A stretch of DNA of 11,887 bases from Solirubrobacterales bacterium (lineage in GTDB: Bacteria > Actinomycetota > Thermoleophilia > Solirubrobacterales > Solirubrobacteraceae), in the NCBI GenBank assembly GCA_026392325.1, contig JAPLCH010000206.1, forward strand, positions 1 through 11,887, in the 5' to 3' direction. Below, piece by piece: positions 7,013-11,887 of this stretch. Position numbers and translations under genes: made by a program. The first letter of the stretch is position 1. Each line of letters starts with the position of its first letter. The notes below the pieces were generated by a model. That model searched no databases and was not told the origin of the DNA. It saw only the letters and a list, made by a program, of their open reading frames with translations.

Positions 7013-8227
7013 CTAGAGCCAGTTGAGCGGGTTGGTGACCGAACCGTTGACGCGAACCTCAAAATGGAGGTGATCGCCAAAGCAAAGACCGGTGCAACCC
7101 GAGTAACCAATGACTTGCCCCTGGGACACATGTGCGCCTACTGAGGTTGCAAATCGTGACTGGTGTCCGTAACAGGTGGAAACGCCACCGCCATGACCGA
7201 TGCAGGTGTAGTTGCCATAGCCGCCGACCCAGCCAGCGATCTGAACAACTCCGCCTCCGGCTGCGCGGATTGGGGTACCGGATGGAACTCCAATGTCAGT
7301 GCCTGGATGGCATGACTCCCATGCACGTCGCTCGCAGAACGGTGAGGTGATTGGACCGTTGACCGGCCAAATGAAGGTTCCTGAACCGGAGCGAATTGGA
7401 CCAGCTGGAAGTGTTCCCGAGCTCTGCAGCTGTCCTGTGACTGAGTTGATGTCGCTTTGCAGAACATCGATCTTTTCGCGCAGGCGCTTGGCGTCGGCAT
7501 GGACAGTGTCAAGGGCTCCCTGTCGCTGAGCGCGTGCATCGGCCCAAGCCTGACGCTTGGACTCAAGCTTGCCCCGGACTGAGGCGATCTCATTGCGGCG
7601 GCTCATGATCTCGCCCGCGACAGCCTGTCGTTCGTTTTCAATACCAGCAAGGTGGGTTGCGACAACAGTGGACTGGTCTTTGGAGACCTTGACTGCGGTG
7701 AGAATTTCACGGTCCTGCTGGCCGATCCTTGAGAGGAACTCTTTGTTTTCGATCAGACGGGCAAATCCATCCGTGTGTAGAACGACGGTGAGCAAGTCTG
7801 GACGATCCGACTGATAGAGCTCAACGAGGCGGCGAGAGAGAATCCCTCTCGACTTGGAAAGCTGGGCCTTAAGCCGGGCGAGCTGCGTTTCGGCAGCGCG
7901 ATGCTCCGATTGGATGGTGCGAAGCCTGTTTACTGCAATGTCAAGCTTGGACTGGACGCCGGCTTCCTTGGAGCGCAGGCCGGTGATGCCACCCTGAATC
8001 CCATTGATCTTTGTTGTAAATCCGGCAATGGTTGTGGACAAGACGCGTGCGCGCCCTTGCTTCCCGGACAGCTTCGTCTGTGCGCTGTCGATCTGCGAGC
8101 GCATCTTGCTGACCGATTGGGCACCCGCAGCCGGAACTGCGATCGCGCAGATGGCGCACGCAGTGATGACGGCGAGTGAGGCCGCGAAGGCCCGGGGGCT
8201 GGGGGTGTTGTTTGAGTTCTGCTGCAT
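7013..8227 (-). CDS. Secreted coiled-coil M23-family peptidoglycan endopeptidase
   Basis: The protein has 404 residues from the ATG at 8227. An upstream in-frame ATG at 8332 lies inside the riboswitch and is rejected. Residues 1-36 form a signal peptide (hydrophobic AASLAVITACAICAIAVPAA, likely cut after AGA). Residues about 40-265 are Lys/Arg/Glu/Gln-rich with heptad character, a long coiled coil like those of EnvC/PcsB-type regulators. Residues 285-404 form an M23/LytM domain: zinc ligands H307 and D311 in HPGTDIG and H388 in DHLHFEV, with H355 (CYGHQ) and H386 as the remaining active-site histidines. All key residues are present, so activity is expected, cleaving peptide cross-links. Six cysteines (298, 306, 342, 352, 378, 382) fall in the M23 domain, likely disulfides outside the cell. 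It has its own c-di-AMP riboswitch and lies upstream of lgt. Confidence 0.93.
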   Translation of the reverse strand: MQQNSNNTPSPRAFAASLAVITACAICAIAVPAAGAQSVSKMRSQIDSAQTKLSGKQGRARVLSTTIAGFTTKINGIQGGITGLRSKEAGVQSKLDIAVNRLRTIQSEHRAAETQLARLKAQLSKSRGILSRRLVELYQSDRPDLLTVVLHTDGFARLIENKEFLSRIGQQDREILTAVKVSKDQSTVVATHLAGIENERQAVAGEIMSRRNEIASVRGKLESKRQAWADARAQRQGALDTVHADAKRLREKIDVLQSDINSVTGQLQSSGTLPAGPIRSGSGTFIWPVNGPITSPFCERRAWESCHPGTDIGVPSGTPIRAAGGGVVQIAGWVGGYGNYTCIGHGGGVSTCYGHQSRFATSVGAHVSQGQVIGYSGCTGLCFGDHLHFEVRVNGSVTNPLNWL

Positions 8228-8232
8228 TTGGG

Positions 8233-8351
8233 TGCCTACGGAGTTAGCTGACGGGCTGGCGGATTTCCGCCTCGCCGCTTGATTGCGACGATTCGCCCCG
8301 GGACTGATTGGGTCCCCCGCTCTCTTTCGCATGAACGAAAGTGACTCGGCA
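8233..8351 (-). promoter_or_regulatory. c-di-AMP (ydaO/yuaA) riboswitch in the leader of the M23 peptidase gene
   Basis: Reading the minus strand, the leader starts TGCCGAGTC (8351-8343), has a hairpin CTTTCG/CGAAAG (8341-8324), then the conserved GGGGGACCCAA (8318-8308), GGGGCGAATC (8299-8290), a hairpin GGCGG-AAAT-CCGCC (8271-8258), and the hallmark CCCGTCAGCTAACTCC (8255-8240) ending in GTAGGCA. The 5' TGCC and 3' GGCA can close the P1 helix. This order and wording match the ydaO/yuaA class, which binds c-di-AMP and usually switches genes off. The element ends only 5 nt before the ATG. An AGG (8237-8235), seven bases before the ATG, is the only Shine-Dalgarno-like sequence and lies in the P1 strand, so ligand binding could hide it. 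No terminator hairpin with a U-run is visible. Confidence 0.9.
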
Positions 8352-8356
8352 GCTTC

Positions 8357-8365
8357 AGAGTAGCA
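8357..8365 (-). promoter_or_regulatory. Extended -10 promoter candidate for the M23 peptidase transcript
   Basis: On the minus strand TGC-TACTCT fits the extended -10 form TGnTAnnnT. A start about 7 nt downstream would fall near 8350, which is the 5' edge of the riboswitch P1 helix at 8351. No good -35 hexamer is seen at 17 nt. The matching element before the nlpC riboswitch (TGG-TAGCTT) has the same spacing to its riboswitch, which supports the call. It is a prediction from sequence only. Confidence 0.45.
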
Positions 8366-8382
8366 GGGTCAATATCCCTGCT
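8362..8382. repeat. Perfect 7-bp inverted repeat overlapping the M23 gene promoter
   Basis: AGCAGGG (8362-8368) and CCCTGCT (8376-8382) are perfect inverted repeats around a 7-base AT-rich centre. The left arm runs into the candidate -10. This could be an operator for a dimeric regulator, or a hairpin at the end of the nlpC transcript whose stop is 50 nt away. It lacks a T-run on the minus strand, so a classical intrinsic terminator is less likely. Confidence 0.45.
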
Positions 8383-8390
8383 CGCCGATT

Positions 8391-8412
8391 AAACGGGAGC
8401 GATGAAACGGGA
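8391..8412. repeat. 8-bp direct repeat upstream of the M23 gene promoter
   Basis: AAACGGGA occurs twice (8391-8398 and 8405-8412) with a 6-base spacer, a 14-bp period. It lies between the nlpC stop codon at 8432 and the inverted repeat at the M23 promoter, about 30-50 bp upstream of the candidate -10. The position suits a regulator binding site, but two copies could also be chance. Confidence 0.35.
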
Positions 8413-8431
8413 TTTGCAGGAAGAAAGCGGT

Positions 8432-8977
8432 TTACAGGCCGGCTGGATGCCGGACTGCGTAACCGCTGCCTGACCGCATGTCGCGCTGCCAGCGGGACGG
8501 GCTTGCGCCTGAAGTGTCAAAGCGGGCCCCTGCGACGACCATGAATACATGGCCACCATTTGCGTAGATCGTGATCCATGCGCCCCGGCCTCTGGAGCCC
8601 CAGCTCGCAAGCTCACCGGACACGAGTGGCTGGTTGAGCAGCTTCGCTCCGTGGAGTGCGTAGGAAACAGATCCTGAGCAGTCGTATCCCTTGGCGAGCC
8701 ATGCTGCATGACCGCCGCCCCAGATGTATCGAAGCGAGCGAATCTTGTTTCCGGCCCAGATGACCTGCTTGACCTTGTCTGGAGCAGCGGCAGGGGCATA
8801 AGCGAGGCCTGCCTTGATGACCACCTTGGTTCCTGGAACCGTTGGAGTGGTCGGAGTCGAGATGACGGGGATCGTCGGATCGCCTGGTGAAGCTCCGCCG
8901 TCGGACGCAAGAGCGCTCGGAGCCATGATGAGCATGCCCAAGGTCAAAGCAGTGATTGTTGTGCGTAGGTTTCGCAT
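8432..8977 (-). CDS. Secreted NlpC/P60-family cell-wall peptidase
   Basis: The ATG at 8977 gives 181 residues. The frame also runs upstream to 9034, but that part lies in the riboswitch. Residues 1-24 form a signal peptide (MRNLRTTITALTLGMLIMAP, cleavage after ALA). A Pro/Thr-rich linker (33-50) leads to the catalytic domain, about 65-181. The nucleophile is C100 in KGYDCSGSVSYAL and the histidine is H143 in NGGHVFMVV; the third polar residue is probably D154 in ARFDTSG. The NlpC/P60 cysteine peptidases usually cut D-Glu to diaminopimelate bonds in peptidoglycan stems. The opening of the domain, RYIWGGGH, is the usual Y-x-WGG entry. There is no binding module besides the linker. It is expressed from its own riboswitch leader, upstream of the M23 peptidase gene and divergent from the lipoprotein operon. 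Confidence 0.92.
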   Translation of the reverse strand: MRNLRTTITALTLGMLIMAPSALASDGGASPGDPTIPVISTPTTPTVPGTKVVIKAGLAYAPAAAPDKVKQVIWAGNKIRSLRYIWGGGHAAWLAKGYDCSGSVSYALHGAKLLNQPLVSGELASWGSRGRGAWITIYANGGHVFMVVAGARFDTSGASPSRWQRDMRSGSGYAVRHPAGL

Positions 8978-8986
8978 CTGTTCGGT

Positions 8987-9106
8987 TGCCGCCGGAGTTA
9001 GCTGTCGGGCTGGCGCTGAACTAGCGCCTCCCACGAATCTCGTGGAATTAGCCCCGAGGAATCTTGGTTCCCCCGGTCTCTGATCTCGAGGATCAGTGAT
9101 TAGGCA
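8987..9106 (-). promoter_or_regulatory. c-di-AMP (ydaO/yuaA) riboswitch in the leader of the NlpC/P60 gene
   Basis: On the minus strand the leader reads TGCCTAATC (9106-9098), hairpin CTGATC/GATCAG (9096-9080), conserved CCGGGGGAACC (9076-9066), GGGGCTAATT, hairpin CCACGA/TCGTGG (9045-9031), hairpin GGCGCT/AGCGCC (9028-9012), then the hallmark CCCGACAGCTAACTCC and GGCGGCA. TGCC and GGCA can close P1. This is the same class and arrangement as the element before the M23 gene, though hairpin sequences differ, so they are not a recent copy of each other. It ends 9 nt before the ATG with no strong Shine-Dalgarno sequence in the gap and no terminator, again pointing to control near translation initiation. 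Confidence 0.9.
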
Positions 9107-9112
9107 TGCAGA

Positions 9113-9121
9113 AAGCTACCA
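9113..9121 (-). promoter_or_regulatory. Extended -10 promoter candidate for the NlpC/P60 transcript
   Basis: TGG-TAGCTT on the minus strand fits TGnTAnnnT. Transcription starting about 7 nt later would begin at about 9106, exactly where the riboswitch P1 helix begins. A GACCCTG block (9128-9122) runs into it, and the same heptamer runs into the M23 promoter candidate (8370-8364). No clear -35 is seen. Prediction only. Confidence 0.45.
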
Positions 9122-9187
9122 CAGGGTCGGATGGAATCCTCTCCCAAACCCCAGCCGTCGTGAATCTGCCTGCTGATGCCAAGACGG

Positions 9188-9202
9188 ATAGGATCACGCT
9201 CA
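9188..9202 (+). promoter_or_regulatory. Shine-Dalgarno (or leaderless -10) element fixing the lipoprotein gene start
   Basis: The sequence ATAGGATC precedes the ATG at 9203. Its AGGA, 9-10 nt upstream of the ATG, is a reasonable Shine-Dalgarno sequence, while an earlier in-frame ATG at 9176 has none. The same bases contain TAGGAT (9189-9194), a good -10 hexamer whose start point would fall almost on the ATG, so leaderless transcription is an alternative. Both readings favour the 9203 start. Confidence 0.45.
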
Positions 9203-10348
9203 ATGACCCTATTTTCAGGCGTTCGGAGCACAAAAAACTTGGTTGTTTCCGGCCTCGCGTTGTGTGCGGTTTCTCTCACAGCGTGTGGCGGTTCGACACC
9301 GCTCGGTGGCAGTGGAAGCTCAGGCTCGGGGATCCCAACAGTCGCCACCAAGAACACGACTCGGGTTGACGCGTCAAGTACTTCGGACAAGGCAGCAGCC
9401 ATCTCCTTGGCGGTTTGGCCAGGCGGCGGACAGCGTCCTCGCTCAGCAATTCTCCTTCCATCAGACTGGCAATCTGGCCTCGCCGCAGCACCACTGGCGG
9501 CCCCACCTTTCAACGGGGCGTTCCTGATGGCAGATGACGGAATCCCGGACGCGACCCAGAGCGCACTGGACGAGCTGAGCCCCACCGGCGTCACGTCCGC
9601 GCAGGGCGTAAAGCGAATTCGAATCGGCAACGCTGAGGATCCAGGTCAGAGCAAACAGATCAGCGGTAACGGACCGGCAGGTCTCGCTGACGCAGTCGAC
9701 AAGTCAAGAGCAGCCGCTGGGGCACGCTCAACAGGGTCGCTTGTTGTTGTGGGAACCGACGGACCTGAGTGGGGAACTCCTGCTGCCGCCTGGGCCGCAA
9801 GAAGTGGAGACCCGATTCTCTTCGCACAGAAAGATGCGCTCCCCCAGCCGACCGCCGATGCGATCCGCAGGCATGGCCACCCGCTGATCATGCTCCTCGC
9901 CCCAACCACAGTTGTTTCACCTCAGGTTGAATCGCAGCTGGCAGCACTCGGGACAGTCATCCGAATCACAGGCCCAACCCCCGTTGCAGCTGCCATTGCC
10001 TTCGCGAGGTTCAGGGATGGAGACCGCGGCTGGGGTCTGATTGACCCAGGACACGGTTACATCTTCACCAATTCAGAAAACCCGATGGATGCAATCGTTT
10101 CCGCTCCTCTTTCCGCCGCAGGCGTCTGGGGCGCATCCCTTCCTTTGCCTTCTTCCACTGAGATCCCCGCCGCCCTGGATCAGTACCTGCGGGATGTACA
10201 GCCAGGATTCAGGGATGACCCGACCCGTGCCGTCTACAATCACGGCTGGCTTATTGGCGATACGAAAGCGATCAGCCAAGAAACGCAGGCAACACTTGAC
10301 CATCTGCTGGAGATTGTTCCGGCCAACGAACAACGGGTACACCCATGA
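9203..10348 (+). CDS. Putative lipoprotein with three CWB2-like cell-wall-binding repeats
   Basis: From the ATG at 9203 the product has 381 residues. Residues 1-27 form a lipoprotein signal peptide with lipobox L25-T-A-C28, followed by a Gly/Ser-rich linker to about residue 45, so the protein should be tethered to the membrane outside. The rest looks like three degenerate units of the cell wall binding repeat 2 (CWB2) type. Each carries an Ala-rich helix near GLAAAPLAA / TPAAAWAAR / VSAPLSAAGVWG, followed by a strand plus xxxxIPxxxxxxLxxL element: FLMADDGIPDATQSALDEL (107-125), ILFAQKDALPQPTADAIRR (205-223), LPLPSSTEIPAALDQYL (313-329). In classical CWB2 proteins three repeats bind secondary wall polymers; whether that holds here is inference. 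It overlaps the next gene by 4 nt (ATGA). Confidence 0.8.
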   Translation: MTLFSGVRSTKNLVVSGLALCAVSLTACGGSTPLGGSGSSGSGIPTVATKNTTRVDASSTSDKAAAISLAVWPGGGQRPRSAILLPSDWQSGLAAAPLAAPPFNGAFLMADDGIPDATQSALDELSPTGVTSAQGVKRIRIGNAEDPGQSKQISGNGPAGLADAVDKSRAAAGARSTGSLVVVGTDGPEWGTPAAAWAARSGDPILFAQKDALPQPTADAIRRHGHPLIMLLAPTTVVSPQVESQLAALGTVIRITGPTPVAAAIAFARFRDGDRGWGLIDPGHGYIFTNSENPMDAIVSAPLSAAGVWGASLPLPSSTEIPAALDQYLRDVQPGFRDDPTRAVYNHGWLIGDTKAISQETQATLDHLLEIVPANEQRVHP

Positions 10349-10635
10349 GCAACGAGCACGCATCAACCGATATTCCCCAAGTCAGCACCGTCACTGTCTC
10401 CGAGCTCAGGTCAATCGCAGCTGCGTCAACACCACATTTCTCACAGCAGGTCCGTGAGCGAATTCAGGGTTTGATCGCTTCGCTTCCAGCAGACCATCCA
10501 GCACGGGTATTCGGCGAGCAGGAGATCATTCGCCTCGCAGACATCGGCAACAGCGGCGAGGTTCGGGGCACTCCCAACGAACCAACGCTCAAGCCCTTGT
10601 CTTCAGTCACGCAGACCCAACCGGCAGCGGAGTAG
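10345..10635 (+). CDS. Small protein of unknown function between lipoprotein and LLM genes
   Basis: The 96-residue product begins at the ATG that overlaps the upstream stop (ATGA), which strongly supports its being translated. It has no signal peptide or membrane segment. The middle, about residues 18-67, is predicted helical (VSELRSIAAAS, FSQQVRERIQGLIASL, ARVFGEQEIIRLADIG) with regular charged/hydrophobic spacing. The first 15 and last 30 residues look disordered, rich in Ser, Thr, Pro and Gln. I do not recognise the family. Its stop is 3 nt before the next gene. A cytoplasmic helical adaptor is possible, but nothing in the sequence fixes a role. Confidence 0.75.
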   Translation: MSNEHASTDIPQVSTVTVSELRSIAAASTPHFSQQVRERIQGLIASLPADHPARVFGEQEIIRLADIGNSGEVRGTPNEPTLKPLSSVTQTQPAAE

Positions 10636-10638
10636 ACG

Positions 10639-11679
10639 GTGCAGATCGGTCTCTTCCTGGCCTATTGGCCATGGTTCACCCCAGAGGAGCAGATCGAATA
10701 CGCCGTCCTTGCAGACCGGCTTGGCCTGGACAGTGTTTGGATCAGCGAAGCTTGGGGACAGGACGCCGTATCGGTCCTTGGCAACCTGACCGCCCAGACT
10801 GAGCGAATCCGCCTTGGCTCAGGGCTTATGCAGATCCCAGCCCGTCAGCCAACGGCAACTGCCATGGCTGCAGTAACTCTTGATGTTCTTTCCAAGGGCC
10901 GCTTCAACTTGGGGCTTGGCCTTTCTGGACCTCAGGTATCTGAGGGTTGGTACGGCGTTGCTTTTGACAAGCCGGTCAAGCGCACACGTGAATACATCGA
11001 GATCATTCGACTCGCGCTTTCCGGAGAGAAGGTCATTTACGACGGCGAATTTTGGACGCTTCCGCTTCCTGAGGATGAGGGCCTTGGCCTTGGGCGTCCA
11101 CTTCGGCTCCTTGCGCGACCAGCGCAGGAGAACATCCCCATCTTCCTTGGAGCCATCGGACCAAAAGCAGTGGAACAGGTCGGCGCGATTGCTGATGGCT
11201 GGCTGCCGTTCATGTACAGCCCGAAGAATCCCGATGTCCTGAGGGACCCGCTGCTGCGTGGCCTTGAAAAGTCTTCGCGGTCAATCGATGACCTCAAGAT
11301 CTCAGCCGTCATCCCCACAGCAGTCGCGGCAACAGTTGAGGAAGCCCGTGACGCAACCCGCCCATGGCTTTCCTTCTACCTTGGCGCGATGGGTGCCAAG
11401 GCAAAGAACTTATATGTGGAGCTCGCAGACCTTTACGGCTATGGAGATTCAGCCCGCGCTTGCCAGCAGGCATTCCTTTCCGGGGACCGTCTCGGAGCTG
11501 GAGCCCTGCTGAGCGACGAACTTGTTGATGTCGGCACGATCGCCACTACTCCAGATGAATTGGCCGACCGTGTGAATGAATACGAAAGCATCGGCGTCAA
11601 CGAGATCATCGCGATCCCGTGTGGCGATGCTGAAGGCAAGGACAACACGATCCGTGCCCTCGCCGACGTCCGTTCCTGA
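10639..11679 (+). CDS. Luciferase-like (LLM class) F420-dependent oxidoreductase
   Basis: The GTG at 10639 is preceded by GGAG at a 6-nt distance, a good Shine-Dalgarno sequence, and gives 346 residues. The sequence follows the bacterial luciferase-like TIM barrel: strand 1 MQIGLFLAYWPWF, then EYAVLADRLGLDSVWISEAWGQDA, TERIRLGSGLMQIPARQPTATAMAAVTLD (residues about 54-82), GRFNLGLGLSGPQVSEGWYG (87-106), and the later IPIFLGAIGPKAVEQVGAIADGWLP. The SGPQVxEGWxG segment is typical of the actinobacterial F420-using branch rather than FMN monooxygenases, so F420 is the likely cofactor. The substrate is unknown, as for most of the family. Its stop lies inside the start of the next gene. It probably shares a transcript with the lipoprotein and small protein, though a metabolic link is not evident. 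Confidence 0.9.
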   Translation: MQIGLFLAYWPWFTPEEQIEYAVLADRLGLDSVWISEAWGQDAVSVLGNLTAQTERIRLGSGLMQIPARQPTATAMAAVTLDVLSKGRFNLGLGLSGPQVSEGWYGVAFDKPVKRTREYIEIIRLALSGEKVIYDGEFWTLPLPEDEGLGLGRPLRLLARPAQENIPIFLGAIGPKAVEQVGAIADGWLPFMYSPKNPDVLRDPLLRGLEKSSRSIDDLKISAVIPTAVAATVEEARDATRPWLSFYLGAMGAKAKNLYVELADLYGYGDSARACQQAFLSGDRLGAGALLSDELVDVGTIATTPDELADRVNEYESIGVNEIIAIPCGDAEGKDNTIRALADVRS

Positions 11680-11887
11680 GCGTTCACAGCTAACTGTCCT
11701 CTACGACGAGGACTGCCGTTTCTGCAGGTGGTCGGTTGCCAAGCTCATCTCGCTGGACGGAGCGGCGCACTTGCGACCAGAGCCGATTCAGTCGGAATTG
11801 GGGCAGCAGCTGCTCGCTGCGATACCCGTTGCGGAACGCCTCGCCAGTGCCCACTGTGTTGACGCAGCAGGTCAAGTGCGTAGTGGA
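11654..11887 (+). CDS. DCC-family (DUF393) thiol-disulfide oxidoreductase, C-terminus cut off
   Basis: A GTG at 11654, inside the end of the LLM gene (26-nt overlap), opens a frame that runs off the window end (78 codons visible). The next possible starts would remove the motif. About residue 15 it reads LTVLYDEDCRFCRW, the YDxxCxFC signature of the DCC family, named for its conserved Asp-Cys-Cys; here CRFC is the CxxC pair. Related proteins are annotated as thiol-disulfide oxidoreductases of unknown partner. AAGGA lies about 11 nt before the GTG, a distant Shine-Dalgarno sequence. The sequence beyond the motif (AKLISLDGAAHLRPEPIQSE) also fits the family. A frameshift is not needed. The start is uncertain; the family call is good. 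Confidence 0.8.
   Translation, partial: MPSPTSVPERSQLTVLYDEDCRFCRWSVAKLISLDGAAHLRPEPIQSELGQQLLAAIPVAERLASAHCVDAAGQVRSG

Noticed and set aside
8228..8332. N-terminal extension of the M23 peptidase to an ATG at 8332
   Set aside because: These codons coincide with the c-di-AMP riboswitch (the ATG lies in a hairpin loop), and a signal peptide begins properly after the ATG at 8227.
8362..8382. Intrinsic terminator after nlpC
   Set aside because: The inverted repeat is perfect but is not followed by a U-run on the minus strand, and it overlaps the M23 promoter candidate; kept only as an inverted repeat.
8978..9034. N-terminal extension of the NlpC/P60 protein to 9034
   Set aside because: It overlaps the 3' part of the riboswitch; starting at 8977 gives a normal signal peptide.
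1..11887. CRISPR array, insertion sequence, tRNA/rRNA, prophage or defence genes
   Set aside because: No spaced repeats, transposase motifs, terminal repeats, RNA gene features or defence domains were found; genes are ordinary chromosomal types throughout.

Overview
This window looks like chromosomal DNA of an actinobacterium. Clues are the c-di-AMP riboswitches in front of secreted cell-wall hydrolases, an F420-type luciferase-family oxidoreductase, a cell-wall-binding-repeat (CWB2-like) lipoprotein, GTG starts and tightly overlapping genes. Base composition is moderately GC-rich by eye, less than in most cultured high-GC actinobacteria. The mix suggests the Thermoleophilia/Solirubrobacterales side of the phylum, but that is inference from gene content. 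The window is gene-dense: no gene-free stretch exceeds about 230 bases, and I see no RNA genes, insertion sequences or CRISPR arrays.

Layout. (1) Positions 2-670 (+): the C-terminal part of a ParA/Soj ATPase cut by the window edge. (2) Positions 658-5428 (-): a compact amino-acid operon transcribed lysA > hom > thrC > thrB > a SnoaL/NTF2-like gene, with junctions of -4 to +1 nt. It covers the last step of lysine synthesis and the homoserine-to-threonine branch. The last small gene overlaps the parA stop by 13 nt. (3) Positions 5508-6200 (+): an alpha/beta hydrolase divergent from lysA and overlapping lgt tail-to-tail. (4) Positions 6197-9121 (-): a cell-envelope block read nlpC/P60 > M23 peptidase > lgt. 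Each of the two peptidase genes has its own extended -10 promoter candidate and its own c-di-AMP (ydaO/yuaA) riboswitch. (5) Positions 9203-11887 (+): a divergent operon of a triple-repeat lipoprotein, a 96-residue unknown protein, an F420-type LLM oxidoreductase and the start of a DCC-family thiol oxidoreductase.

How it fits together. The centre of the window (about 6.2-10.3 kb) is about the envelope: two secreted peptidoglycan hydrolases under c-di-AMP control, an Lgt-family enzyme that would lipidate lipoproteins, and a lipoprotein with wall-binding-like repeats. c-di-AMP reports turgor and wall state in Gram-positive bacteria, so paired riboswitches would let one signal set both hydrolases. 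The sequence suggests control acts close to the start codons, since neither leader shows a terminator. The most notable points are this riboswitch pair, an Lgt with a changed signature motif, a six-cysteine M23 domain, the SnoaL-like gene coupled to thrB, and the uncharacterised lipoprotein / small protein / LLM / DCC operon. I found no clear defence island or wholly new system.
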